A stretch of DNA of 64,000 bases. It comes from Adiantum capillus-veneris. Its lineage: Eukaryota; Streptophyta; Polypodiopsida; Polypodiales; Pteridaceae. The notes under the pieces were generated by a model. It searched no databases. It was not told the origin of the DNA and saw nothing but the letters and a program-made list of their open reading frames with translations. Where the stretch lies: positions 35,054,896 to 35,118,895 of the forward strand of contig CM043960.1 of the NCBI GenBank assembly GCA_014529385.2, read 5' to 3'. This document shows positions 1 through 11,078 of this stretch, piece by piece. Position 1 is the first letter of the stretch. Every line of letters starts with the position of its first letter. The position numbers were made by a program, and so were the translations under genes.

Positions 1-180
1 TGCTCACATGGTATGCACTTTGGATTCAATGTGCTTCACAAGGTGTTTACTTTGGAATAAGTGTGTTCACATTGTGCTCTCAGTTCACTTTGTGTTCACA
101 TGGTGCTCATATGGTGTTCACATTCACTGGATATTCACTCTAAAGGTGTTCATTTGGTGTGCACTTGGAGTTTATTTTGG
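1..180. repeat. Degenerate GTGTTCAC/TTTGG-rich repeat
   Basis: The first 180 bases reuse variants of tgttcacatggtg and cactttgg many times with irregular spacing. This is a decayed low-complexity tandem repeat. The short open frames across it are by-products of the repeat. Positions 181-386 hold nothing I recognise. Confidence 0.4.
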
Positions 181-386
181 GATCGCACAAAGGAAAACCA
201 ATCCCGCCACCCTAACGAATCGGAACCATTGATCCCACTTGACAGTGGGGGTGTCCGTTAGTCACCAGGCTAGTGTACTCTAGTCCACATGGTTTACTAT
301 TACATTGCCTCATAAGGCACTTTTGTGCACTAAGACCCACATGCCATGGCTAGTTGGAACATCTTTCCAATTAACAGGGCTCATTG

Positions 387-1010
387 GTTGTAACCGGCTT
401 GGCACTAACAAGGCGCTAATTACACAACAACACACAAATAGAACTGAAAACTTCAACACTTGGAACTTCGAAAGAAATTGTAGTCGCCACACTAAGTGGC
501 GTAGTTCCACTTCTAGATGTTGACCCCAAAGTCTTGTGCCCCTTTTGGTACTTCTCTTATATTAAAAGTCACAGAGTACAACTGTCGGAAAGTCTGCTCT
601 ATATCCATGCAACCATACACTGATCTGTGAGAGTAGACCCCCACGCCCACGGCACTATTTTATGGGCACTGTGGCCTAAAAGCAAGGTTACAAAAGCTAG
701 GTGCTCCCAAAGCAGAAACTATTAAAAACAGGTCGCCCCCAAAAGCTGAGTAGCAATTGCTTTCACACTGATGTCCAAAAGCTGTGCCATGTCATCATGT
801 ACATACTATAGACGCCAAGTCAGCAGGCTTTGCATTGGACACAGCTTTTCACGTCGGGATCTTAACCGTGTTTTTCAGCTGTTTGTACGGCTGCCATGTC
901 AGCATGCTCGCTTTCTTTTGTTTGGATGGCTTGACACGTCATCACTTTGTGTCATAACCCCCCGGGCCCCCCGCCCCCTGTCCCCTCCCCCCCTTCTTTT
1001 AATAGACGAG
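387..1010 (-). mobile_element. Ty3/gypsy LTR relic, same family as 8,560-9,150
   Basis: Positions 387-630 align base by base, with scattered changes, to 8,589-8,837. Shared landmarks are a segment reading gtagttccacttctagatg, then ccccaaagtct, a gag-tac-aactgtcgg-like block and cactgatctg. At the second site this sequence lies directly upstream of a minus-strand gag start, so it is LTR or leader sequence. The orientation here is inferred from that copy. The right part (640-1,010) repeats caaaagc and runs into a C-rich stretch. A gag relic of the same family lies at 3,140-3,440, so this could be that element's 3' LTR. Confidence 0.5.
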
Positions 1011-1147
1011 TAATCGTCCTCCATTACGCCTGCAAAACAGACAGTGGACAATAAAATAGCTCAGTAGACACTCTATGCACACATGCGTTTGACTACGCAA
1101 ACCATGCATTTTAGCACAAAGACACAAGTGATTGAACAATCACAATT

Positions 1148-1720
1148 CGTAGCAGAGCTACGGTGTCACTTGCATTGGACTGGCAGTTATAGTTGGTCTT
1201 GGGTTCATACTGGGTGGACTCTCACCTGGATAGTGACACGTGGCAAAGAAACGGGTGGCATGGGCAGTAGTCTAGTGGACACCGTGACGAGTTCACCACC
1301 ACCGCAGTTCGGAGATAGACTCATCTGGACTGTCAGGGATATTTTGCTAGCCATCGGTGGCTCTATATATGTGTGGTTGGTTCTTGTCGTTGTATGCTTC
1401 ATCTACTTTCTATGGTCTAGCGTCTTGAGTCTTGTGTCTTGTGTTCAACACCGCACATCTGCACTCTCCCTGCACATTGGAGCCTCGACAACCCCATTGT
1501 ACCTGTGAGTCCTGGGCTTGGAGCTGAGTGTGCTGCCAGCCATAGTCTGTACTGGTTCCATGAGTTAGGCGAGCTCCACGATGTTCTGAGTCTATTGTTT
1601 TTTCTTTGAGTTGCTCGCTCTATTGCTGTGTTGTGTTTTCTTTCTTTTGGAGTGAGGTTTCACGCATACTGCATTGAGGAGCACCCACAGTAGTGAACAC
1701 GACACACTTTTCCTGCTAGA
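1148..1720 (+). mobile_element. LTR of a 0.58-kb LTR family (copy A)
   Basis: This segment is one of three diverged copies of the same LTR, the others being at 23,075-23,650 (+) and 30,544-31,129 (-). Shared blocks include gtagcag..gctac..gtgtcact at the start, a ggtggctct block near the middle, the gcacattggagcctcgaca block and the end gacacactttt. The first base is C where the other copies have TG, and no target-site duplication is visible, so it is an old or truncated copy. The 141-residue open frame inside it (1,083-1,508) is not counted as a gene. Confidence 0.65.
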
Positions 1721-1999
1721 GGGATCCGGCCCAAGGCAAGCAAAGGCTATGCTTCAATGAGCACTTTTTGGAGAGGGTCCATGTTATTGTGATTTTGATC
1801 ACGACAACTACATTTGGTCTTCTTGTGCTCTTTCTTCATGCGGGAGGCTTTTAAGGAGATGGAGACATGCACTCTTCTTAAACCTCATCAGAAGACGAAG
1901 ATCTTAGCCAGAATGAATGAAAGGTGGACATGGATGTGAATTTATGGTCTTACCGCATCGCTTCATTTAGCATACAAAACTCCTGATCTCTTCATCAAC

Positions 2000-2940
2000 T
2001 TGAAGTTGCTCACCGATGGGGATAGATTTTGGCCAAAGGCATTGCGGGAGGAGGAGCATGGGAAGTTCCTTGAGGAGTTTATTACGTACAATGATGGACA
2101 TGGTGGAGTCTGGACCAGCATTTTTTTTTTCTACGACTTGGAGGAGGGAGTACCTCGTAAAGCCCCTCTTTTAGTGGGATTCATTTGGCTATGGCCATTG
2201 TGCAATTCAAAAGGTGGCTATCAGATCGCTTGCACAAGATTTCTCTTTTTGGGGCAGGAGAAAGGAATTGGAGTTCCTTCTCCCTCATCCACACTTAAAT
2301 ACGCAACAGCTTGAGCATGAGGCAATTAGAGAAGCGCGGCACAAACATGCGAATGCAACGAACAATCGCAAGCTTGATCATGCTAGACAGGTAATCTAAA
2401 TATAATATAATCCCATAAAGGCTGAAGCCAATGAATCTTCAATCATCATTCATAATTTTATTCAAGGAATCAATGTACAATTGAATTATGATTTATCACT
2501 TCTGTGCATTGTGATCGTAGGTAAGTGTGGATGAGTTCAAGCTCACCGGCGCCACACTTTAGAGTGTGAATCATTTGGTGGACAAAGAGGAGCGGATTTA
2601 TGTAGAGCTCTACCAATAGCTTGAGGATGTTGACTGTAGAGTCTCTTGCATTGACGTGAACATGTAGCTCCTGAGAGAGGAAGGGGGGTTATTACTAGCA
2701 ATTCATGTAATGGCCGTGGGCTTGGCAGAGGACGATGCGGATCTGGTAGCTCGTATCGGCAGCTTATGAGCTTGAGGATAATCCTATAGAGTCTTTGGAG
2801 GAGTAGGAGGATCTTAGGGAGCTTGAGAATGATAGTGAGGGCAACCTCATTAGTGAGGGTGAGTTTGCTAGCGGGTCGGAACGGAGGCCTCAGATTTTCT
2901 TGTTCTGGACGACGACTTGTCCGATAGTTCCTCTTTTTTG
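2000..2940 (+). pseudogene. Decayed ORF of unknown origin
   Basis: Readable protein-like sequence runs through 2,000-2,400 and, after interruptions, through 2,520-2,900, where it is acidic and rich in Glu, Leu and Asp. It contains several in-frame stops and at least one frame change. A frame at 2,214-2,399 ends at a plausible GT splice donor, but no partner exon is evident. I recognise no domain. Its position among Ty3 relics suggests a retroelement origin, but an old host-gene fragment cannot be excluded. The stretch 1,721-1,999 and the AT-rich stretch 2,940-3,139 show nothing recognisable. Confidence 0.25.
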
Positions 2941-3139
2941 TACTCTTGACTAGTCACTATCTCATTGTTGTTCTCTTGACTCTCGAAGTAACGACCGTAC
3001 CTATCATGCATCATCTTATGTACTAGTTTTTGTGTCTTTTCTTATATATATGGCATGTTTATTTCTCTACTCATGTACTTGTTGATTGGAAATGTTTTTT
3101 ATGGTTTTCAAGAGCTTTTTAGAAAACACACTCTACGGA

Positions 3140-3440
3140 TCAAATGATAGAACTGTACAATATAAGTTGACTTTCTTCCTGGCTGGAAGTGGAACTAACA
3201 GAAGAAGAAGAAGAACTAGAGTCGTCCTCAAAAGGAACACGTTGGTGGTGTTTCCTTTTGGACCCCTTCTTAGTCAAATCCTTAAAAATCGACTGTTGGC
3301 CATGGTAGCCAGGAAGAGGTTTGGATTTCCATCCTTTGTGAGAATATTGAATGTGCTTTATCATTACGTTAACCTTGCGTTCCACTGCCCGGTCAAATTC
3401 TTCAAACAAAGTCGAATATAACACTTCGTATCAGAGGTCA
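3140..3440 (-). pseudogene. Ty3 gag relic (Ser-rich segment)
   Basis: The minus strand reads a basic segment with the local pattern PGYHGQQSIF, then KKGSKRKHHQRV, then a run of serines. The same order occurs in the decayed gag at 7,935-8,230, where the frame reads PGYLGGQSVF-like sequence followed by a basic segment. At nucleotide level both sites keep a block meaning 'tttggaccycttct' next to gccgaggtagccgg/gccatggtagccagg. This is a second, more isolated copy of the same gag family. No zinc knuckle remains. Confidence 0.5.
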
Positions 3441-4690
3441 GCTTTGATTTTTCATTACCGAATTGAGAGGAGGGTTGGCCACCTGTATCAACAGCACCTT
3501 GTCCAACCCGCTTTGGCTTAGTTGATGTTATCAGACACTCCCCTATTGTGCCAGAGCATGCTATCACGGACAGTGGTTTGACAGCCTCGGTAGCGCCTAC
3601 AACATCAGTGTCATCCCGCCTATGCCCATCTGCTTCCCAACACTTGTGCATTTGGGTTCGCCTTGTTGTGCCAAGTAGCCTCCTGCCATGAATAGGCAGC
3701 CCCTTGATAGCCTTGGTGGATTGAATTCAAAGTGGTTCACCCCAAGCGATCGGCCCAAGATGTGACGGTTGAAGCTAGTCGTAAGGCTGACCATCCAAGG
3801 CTACCTCTTGCTCACATCCCAGGTTCGTAGGTTAGTAGATGCGGAAAGTCACTGGAACTGAAGGCTTTGGAGAGGCATACTGGCGCATCCTAGTTGTATA
3901 ACCATCCAGTGGCGAGGACTTGGGGCACTGCTGTGGTCTACATCACCCTCTCCTCTGGTTGTGGCGATGATCCTCTGTCATCAGTCTTTCCACCAAAGAC
4001 TAGAGAATGTGGTAAACATCACTTAGTGGTTGTGAACTCCATTGAGTCACCTGATCCAGCCCTTAGGCTGCTTTTTGTTTTGTTCATGGAGGTGTGTCAG
4101 TTCTTCATTAGGGATTCTGATGGGTTATCCATTGGGATCCGAACTTCAATCGATACACCTTAGTTCCATCTATAGTTCAGTGGCTACAATTGAGGCATGT
4201 TGTTTGATATGCAAAGTGATTGGAGAAAGGTGGTAAGCGACCCATCTTCTAGACTTCCTCAGAGCTGCCTTACTCATGCCCTCTATTCGGAGGATTGTGA
4301 TGGTCTCTCCATCGGTGACAGGATGCTATAGAGTTCAGTTTGAGACATCAGACGCAGCTAGCCTGGCATTGGCACATTGCCCCTCACGTTTAGCAGAGCT
4401 TGCTGTTGTTTGTACAGGTGGAGGCAGGGGACGGATCTAGCTAGCCTTGGCAAGGGTCTTATAAGAGTCAGATTTTTGTGTCTATTGCGAAAATTTCATC
4501 CGCATTTGTGAGAGGTTGGCAGTGGCCTAGGTGTTTGTTGGGTGAGGATGGTGCACCATTCGATAGTATACATCCCCACTTTCATATTGATTCTTTGCCC
4601 CTCTCTTAGGAAGAACTTTCCTCGATTCATCTCTCCCCCTACTTTACATGTAGGTGACATACAATAGAGTATTTTTCATCTGTTTATGAA
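3441..4690. other. No gene recognised
   Basis: About 1.25 kb without a coding region I can support. Open frames are short and have no recognisable motifs. The surroundings suggest decayed transposon sequence. Confidence 0.4.
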
Positions 4691-4691
4691 G

Positions 4692-4766
4692 AAACTATTT
4701 TGTATGTGGCAAAGCAGGTCATATGTCACATGGATGCAATAGGAGGATAGAGCGTCCAAAGCAAAG
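4692..4766 (+). pseudogene. Gag zinc-knuckle relic with first Cys lost
   Basis: One frame reads YFVCGKAGHMSHGC followed by basic residues and a stop. It fits the retroelement CCHC knuckle (C-x2-C-x4-H-x4-C) except that the first cysteine codon has become TAT (Tyr). Flanking sequence is not readable, so only this core of a Ty3-type gag survives. The stretch 4,767-5,076 shows nothing recognisable. Confidence 0.5.
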
Positions 4767-5076
4767 ATAGCAGACAGTGTGTCAGGAGAGACAAGATGTA
4801 TCATCAGGATCTTGGAGGATAGAGCCAATAACATTCTTCCAGCAACTTGTGTTCTGATTCCCAAAAAAACACATTATGCTGCACACTGATCAGTCCAAGT
4901 CCTCTTTTTCGCGGGGAATCCGCTGGTAAAGTGGTCTTGTGTGTTAGCCCATGTTTATAAATGCCTAGTTATTCCAGATCATCATTCATCTAGGGAGGGC
5001 TTTTTTCCCCTTTAAGAGTGAAACTAAATTTTCATTGATTAGAAGAATGTACAAGAGATGGTGAACCCAAATTTGT

Positions 5077-6235
5077 GACAAGCCACGTGTCATGAGACTG
5101 ACAACCACTATTTATATTTGCTGGTTTCTTTACCTTGATTTTTATTTAATTTCTTGGACCCTCTTGTCAAAATCACAAATGCTTGGACATTGCATGGCGA
5201 GTGTGAAACGGCCGTTGGCCAAGAGTTTCACCCGCAAGAGTCAAGGCCAGGCAGCCACGAGATGGTTGGGCCGATCGGCACTAGAATCCGACTAGTAAAG
5301 AAGTGGCTAGGCTCAGTCAAAGTTATGTAGGCCCCTCGGCAGGTCTTCATAAGTTGGTGGGTACTAGGAATTGAACCAAAAGGAGCAAATTGGACACATG
5401 GCAGTAGGAGAGCAACGTGCAGGTCAACTCTCACTCCAGAAAATCTCTCCCAAGAGAGGGTGCCCATTTTGGAGAGGGGACTGAATTTTGGAGCTCATAA
5501 GTGAACACAGTGTGTGTGAGTAGTGGGTGCAGGTGATCACATCTTTAATGGAAAGCTTGCCTTCTCCCTTGTCTTATGCAGCATGACGACTTGCTCTCGT
5601 GCATCTCTCTCTCCCCTTTGCACATACAGTAATGCCCCACTAGTAAGGCTTCTCAAATGACCATGTACAGCTCCGTGGGTTTTATGCGTGTTTGCCAAGG
5701 CAAGAACCTTCTGTTTAGGAACCGGACTAGCTAATTGCTAATGCCCTTCAGGTACGCACAGTTCCATCGCGAAGGGATGCGAAAATGGAGAGTTCTCTCG
5801 CGTGAAAACTCGTCCAATTTACAGGGGAACTGTCCCATTACGTGTGGGATCACATGAGACACTCGTAGACGTGTTTGCTCTCCTCAAAATGATAGGAAAC
5901 AGAAAATAACAGCCTGCTGTGTTTTTTTGTAGGTTTAGGGTGTCACACCTAAACTGCAAGGTAATGCCAGGGGAGCCTCGAGAAAGCCTTGGGTGCTTGT
6001 ACAGGACAATTTAGAGAGATTTCCCACGAGGAATCTCGCCTAATTCATAGGGCAAGTGACCCTACAAGTGGAGCTCGAGGGCTACCCACAGGAGTGATCG
6101 GCATGCGAATTGGAGCGCAAAATAGAGAATTAAAGATTGCGTAATTCTTTTGCAGGTTTAGGGTTTTGGCCAGTTTTGATGCCTTCAGGTCGACAAGGTC
6201 AAGGGTTTATGACGGGTAGTTAGAAGAGGATGCAT
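5077..6235 (+). mobile_element. Diverged LTR related to the chromovirus LTR
   Basis: The middle part (about 5,630-5,760) parallels the solo LTR at about 9,900-10,020: a taatgcccc-actagt block, a tgaccatgtacag block, ttgccaaggcaagaacct and a ctagctaattgctaat block. It starts near tgtgacaagcc and runs up to a gag relic that begins around 6,384, so it is the 5' LTR and leader of a plus-strand element. Both boundaries are approximate because the copy is heavily diverged and no target-site duplication is clear. Confidence 0.55.
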
Positions 6236-6383
6236 TCAAGACATAGTTGGTTACTGCTTGTTTTCTCAGTTGGTGCAGAATCCTAGGTCTATGGAATTTT
6301 TGTAAGCGCCACCAGTGTCACTGTAGACAAGGCAACTTTCTAATGCAGGAGAGTCCGTTGAGGCTCAAGCCTAGGTCCCTTAT

Positions 6384-6752
6384 GTGTCTCAGCAGGGCAG
6401 GGAGCACTCGCATGTTACGGAGTCAATTGGGGCTTCAAGGAAAATTCCTTCTGTCCACGAACAAGTGGTTAGGACGCCAGTTCCACAGGCTATACCAATT
6501 CAGCTAGCCACCTTTCCGAGTCCAAATGTTGGTTTAAATGGACAGGGAACTTATTTCCAGGCTATGCGTCAGGTTTTTCCACCACCCACGGTACATACTA
6601 GGTATTTCAAAGCATGGCTGGTTATGCACCTGGAAACCAGTAGTACATGCAAGGAGCAGTCTTTGGGGGTATGCAAGCATGATGCCAAACCCCATGTATG
6701 GTAATATTGGCATGCAGTAAGGTTCATTGCAATCAGGGCCAATTTGGGTGCT
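6384..6752 (+). pseudogene. Chromovirus gag N-terminal relic
   Basis: Translation in two frames matches the N-terminal third of the gag in the intact chromovirus (50,393 downwards, minus strand). Shared segments are QAIPIQLATF against QAVPIQPATF, NGQGTYFQAMRQVFPPP against NGQGSNLQAMQQVFPPP, GYAPGNQ, and MMPNPMYGNIGMQ against MMPNPMYSVMGMQ. Stops and frameshifts interrupt it. Homology ends abruptly at about 6,752, where a minus-strand chromodomain relic begins, so the junction is a rearrangement breakpoint. Confidence 0.75.
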
Positions 6753-8523
6753 TTCCTTTCCTTGCCTGCTAGGACTTGCTCAGGTATAAGAATCTCCTCG
6801 GTTTCTTCTACCTCTGGTCGCTTCTCTGGCTCCTTGTTCTCTGGCATTTCTTCCTTGAAAGGTCTCAATAGCTTCTTGACCGTGAACTTTGCCCCACATC
6901 TTGGAGAGCTCTATATCAATGTGGTCCCCATGAAATCTAGTACAAGTCTGGCCTTCGTTTCCCTTTCTTAGCTCACTCGTCGGCCGCTGTCAATGTTCCC
7001 GGTTTGTCTTCAGTCTTCTCCTCTTTCTTAGGACACTTCACCAAGATATCGTGTTTCCCGTACGTGAAGCACTTTCCTTGCCTGTAATACTCTACCTTCT
7101 ACTCGGTAGGCATCTGAGGGGTGGTAAATTTCTTCTTCTGCACCAACTTCTTGGGTTTCTTTTGGTCCTTTGATGCTTCTTTCTATGCGTTTCTAGTCAC
7201 TAGCTCATATGTAGCATAAGTCAACGGCCATGTTCTCAACGAGAAATTGTCCATAGCATCCCTTAGTCATTGAATACTGGGAGACCTCTGCTTTAAATAG
7301 TATCTTTGTATTTCTTTGGGTAGGCTGCAACAATACGATTCCATTTCCTCCCTTAAAAGAAAGGTGAGGAATGAGCGTCTCAAGTTATTGACGTCGTAGC
7401 CTTAATTGGAAGTGGAAATAGTGTCTTCTTCTTTCATCCATAGATGATTTCAAGCCGTCAAATTATCAGCTTCATATTGTGGTATTAATCAAATAGATGA
7501 AAACAATATCTTGAACTTCACCGAGTGTCCATGCACTTTCCTATGCAGTAAAAGCGTAGATCTGCAAGTCTAGGCATTCCTTGCAACCTTTTGAACCTTT
7601 GAGGCTTCCGTGAAATTTCCTAAGGAGAAAGCGGTGTCAAACTACTGAACAAAAGACAAAGCTTGATGGGTATCCTTGTGGCCGGAGAAAATGTCAAACT
7701 TTATGCTTTGGCCCCCATCCTTGAATTCCTTCTTGCCCTTTCTCCACTCAAAATTGTCTTACTTTGGTTCCCGAATCAGATGATTCTTCCTTTTGCTAAA
7801 TGTGGTCTCAATGGTGTAGGAGTCACAATCTTCCGAAGTAGTAGTATCAATGTTTGAACGATGAGAATTCTCATAACTCTTTGGGGATCAGCTCTTCTGA
7901 TGCTTCCTTTTCCTTAACTCCCATCGGTCTTCCTCACTAGAAAAGGGAGAAGAAGAAGAAGGGCTAGTGTCGTCTTCAAAGTGAACACGCCGGCCGTGTT
8001 TCTTTTTTGGACCTCTTCTCTGCGAGTTCTGCAAAAACAGATTGCCCGCCGAGGTAGCCGGGGAAAGACTCCAACTTTTGCCCCTTGCGTGCGTGTTTCT
8101 TTGTAAGTAGTTAAATGATTTTCCACTTCATAGCTCATTCGATGTCCTCTTTCGTCAAAGAGAGAACTTCTTGTTGGATTTTGGCTTAGCTTCAACTTTC
8201 ATTGCCGACTTGAGGGACAGATTGGCGACCTTCTGCCACCTCTCGTAGAACTCTGGATCGGTTGGTTCTTTTGAAATTTTGCATAATCTGGATCCTTCAC
8301 ACACTTCATCAACCACTTTGCACAGGTGCTAGCTTGCAATTGCCGGCGAAGATCAGTGTATTGTGGATCCTCAACAAGAGTTTCCTCAAGTGGGTCATGA
8401 CTCAACAAACTCTTCATTTGTCAATTTGTTGTTTAAATTTCGGTTTCCATTAGAATCATCCTCTTGTAAAACTGTAGGCGGAGCATGCTCCCATTCTTGG
8501 TCAGATTCTCTCTCAGAGGCCAT
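6753..8523 (-). pseudogene. Internally deleted Ty3/chromovirus (gag joined to chromodomain)
   Basis: Reading leftwards, a gag begins at an ATG at 8,523 (MASERESDQEW...). It continues through frameshifted segments at 8,417-8,199 and 8,195-7,914, and reaches a degenerate zinc knuckle near 7,050-7,090 (GKCFTYGKHDILVKCPKK). It then reaches the gag/protease boundary sequence IDIELSKMWGKV, comparable to ASELCRAWGKV in the intact element. The frame next reads RPEVEETEEILIPEQVLAGKERK-like residues at 6,868-6,755, the integrase tail and start of the chromodomain. Protease, reverse transcriptase, RNase H and most of integrase are therefore missing. This is a dead deletion derivative. Confidence 0.7.
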
Positions 8524-8559
8524 GGCGTGTACTACATAAAGTCGGACCGGAACCTCCGT

Positions 8560-9150
8560 AGAAGAAGAATTGATTGAAGCTTTGACACCGTTGTAACCAG
8601 CTTCGCACTGGCAAGACGGTAATCTCAGAGCAACACACGAATAGAACTGGAAAACTTTAACACTTCAAAACTTTAAGTAGTCATGACATAAAGCGGCGGA
8701 GTTCCACTTCTAGATGCACTGGCCCCAAAGTCTGGCGCCCCTTCTAGTACTTGTTTTTATTTTAGCAATCAAAGAGTATGACTGTCGGGGAGTCGCTTTG
8801 CAACTGTGCAACATGCACTGATCTGCCAGAGAAGCTCATATCATGAAGGCCCTGCCGAAAAGCAACAAGTCTAAAAGCTGGCACCAAGTCCAAAAGCAAC
8901 TGCTCCAAATAGCTGACGCCCAAAAGCCTTCCAATTGCATTAAAATGCCACGTGGCACTTCCGTGAAACGTGCCGTAAATTATGAGCTGCCACATCAGCA
9001 CCATATGGCGGGACTGCCGCGTCATCAATTTGGTATCTCAATCTGGCTTTCTCCCGGGTTTAGTTGCCATGCCATCACTTTTTTTTTGACAGTATTGTCT
9101 TTGAAGATTTTTGGTTTTTGTTACGAGGCTTTTTGTGATTTGATTATGAG
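8560..9150 (-). mobile_element. LTR/leader of the deleted Ty3 element
   Basis: The sequence lies immediately upstream of the minus-strand gag start at 8,523. It matches the relic at 387-1,010, so it is the 5' LTR or leader of the deleted element at 6,753-8,523. The exact LTR ends are not evident. The stretch 9,151-9,209 holds nothing recognisable. Confidence 0.5.
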
Positions 9151-9209
9151 CATTTGTGCTCTATTATGAGGATGTGTTGTTTGAAACATCATCGATTGAG
9201 ACATCTTGG

Positions 9210-9214
9210 GGGTT
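9210..9214 (+). repeat. TSD GGGTT, left
   Basis: Five bases GGGTT directly before the solo LTR, repeated exactly at 10,690-10,694. This is the target-site duplication expected from Ty3 integrase. Confidence 0.85.
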
Positions 9215-10689
9215 TGTCACCAGCCAGTGGCAATTCCATTTTTGTTTATTTTCTCTTTCTTTGGGGAATTTCGTTTGTTTTACCTTTTGGAAACACCCCT
9301 CTGGAAATCTAATTGCCCTGCATTGCATAGCCCGTGTGGAACTGTTCAGAGAGAGTCCAGGCCTGAGGGCTAAAGAGCACTAAGGTTGGACAAGGACTAT
9401 GGTTAGCCAAAGTGGGGTCATTGGCCAGCCAAAGCGGAATCCTTTGCTACATAGGCTACATTTCAGTTCTGGGTGTGGCTGTAGTGTACAAAGAGGGTCA
9501 GATGACCTAGAAGAATGTAATGGCAGAAACTCCTAAATTTTAGGGACTGCTATTTTTGGACGGCAAAATGTCTTCGCGTCATTACGTGCAGTTTGACATG
9601 GAGATCATTTGGTTACTCTGTGGCCAAGTCAACAGAGGCTGCAGGTGAGATATTTTTAGACCTGAGGGTCTAAAGCGGGAAAATGCACAAATGAGTGACA
9701 CTTGGCACTCTGAGGCCAGTTTACTACTTAAAGAGACGGCAAAAACGTGATTTTCAGCTGTGAGCTCGTTTTTGAGTGCTGTCACAGGTGGGAGAGCTTC
9801 AATGGAGTGCTGGCTTACCCTCTATGTACAGTGAGGTGCAGGATGTCATGACCTGAACACCTCTCACTGATCTCTCTCTCCCCTATTCTTTATGGTTATG
9901 CCCCTCTAGTGGGCTTTTCATTTGACCAATGTACAGTTGTGTGGGTTCATGCGCGATTGCCGAGGCAAGAGCCTCTTGCACAGGTATTGGATTAGCTAGC
10001 GGCTAATTCCCCGCAGGTACAGGTGAATTCGGAGAGGTTTCACGTGCGAAATCTTGTTCGATTCAAAGGGCAAGTAGCCCTACAGGTGCGGGAGCTCGAG
10101 GACTTGCTACGGATGCGACCGGCACGTGATATGGAGCCCGAAACAGTGAATTACAGCCTGCTGTGTATTTTTGCAGGTTTAGGGTTTCGGCCCTAAACGG
10201 ACCCTAATACCCCCAGGAGGTTCGGGGACGCAAGGGGACCGCTATACAGGTGATCTGGCGCATTTTCAGGGCAGAAAACAGAGAATTCAGCGTGCTGCAG
10301 ATTCTCGCCAGGTTTTGCAAAGTGTCCGTATGCGTCGGGAAAGTCATCTAATGCGTGGGGATACTGACTGTGAAGGGTCCTAGTACAATTATGCTGCCAA
10401 AATCGGGCCAGAACAGAAGAAATTCAGCCCAAATTGTGCGGGGCAGCTTGTAGGGAACCACAGCTTTTATTCCCTCTTTTAAAGAATAAAGAAATACCGA
10501 AAGGGGCGCCTATTTAGGGGCCAATCTGGTGTCTGACTCGCATACAGATGCATTCTAGCATTTGTATCCCATTCCCCTCTCTTGTGTCATTATCGCACAG
10601 GTAGAATAGACGACTAATAATGGGTGAAAGCTAAATCAAGGTTTGAAGTAAAGTCTACCCCCCTTTTTGAAGTTAACAGGCTGGTTACA
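9215..10689 (+). mobile_element. Solo LTR of the chromovirus family
   Basis: This 1,475-bp segment is the reverse complement, with moderate divergence, of the 1,476-bp LTRs of the intact chromovirus (43,213-44,688 and 50,434-51,909). It begins TGTCACCAG and ends GGTTACA, giving the usual TG..CA ends, and is flanked by the duplication GGGTT. No internal sequence follows, so it is a solo LTR left by LTR-LTR recombination. It retains an AATAAA signal near 10,484-10,490. It lies just upstream of the first visible host-gene exon (10,800), so it is either in an upstream intron or in the 5' region of that gene. Confidence 0.9.
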
Positions 10690-10694
10690 GGGTT
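10690..10694 (+). repeat. TSD GGGTT, right
   Basis: Right copy of the 5-bp target-site duplication of the solo LTR. Confidence 0.85.
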
Positions 10695-10799
10695 CCTGAT
10701 CTTCCCATAGACAGCTTGCTCTCATATGGAAGAGATTTTTTTAGTTGTCCGGCAGATCATATGTCCTTGTTTTAAATTGTGGGTCTACTATTGGTTCAG

Positions 10800-11078
10800 G
10801 TTCTTGCTGTATGGAGACACAACATCAAGTTTCAACAAGCAGAGATGAGAGCTGTACAAGAAGTCAACCAAGCTCTAATGAAGGCAGCTTTTATACTTTG
10901 GCGGGAGTATGATGTCTTATGTGCAATAAAGTAAGTGGCTATGTCTTGAAGCCATGTCGTTTCCATATAAAGGTCAAACTGCTAGGATTCGCCATTGTGA
11001 ACACTATTTTGAACTCAATGCTGCAGAAAAAAAAAGGAAAGAAAAGCAGATGCTTTCAGGAGAAGGAGAGGGCAAAAG
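10800..11078 (+). CDS. Host gene, first two visible exons (Sfi1-like W-repeat region)
   Basis: Exon a (10,800-10,930) follows the acceptor ttggttcag and ends at AAA|gtaagt. Exon b (11,027-11,078) follows ctgcag and ends AAAAG|gtaacc. The 96-bp intron between them is GT-AG. The exons join in frame (131 + 52 = 183 nt, 61 codons). They read VLAVWRHNIKFQQAEMRAV..., then AAFILWREYDVL, then a Lys/Arg-rich stretch. The pattern A-x3-L-W and regular tryptophans resemble the repeats of Sfi1-type centrin-binding proteins. Family assignment is tentative. Exon b ends in phase 0, which matches the exon at 26,476, so both groups probably belong to one gene. Upstream exons are not visible in this window. Confidence 0.6.

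Noticed and set aside
1083-1508. 141-residue hydrophobic open frame
   Set aside because: Lies mostly inside an LTR that has diverged copies at 23,075 and 30,544, where the frame is not preserved.
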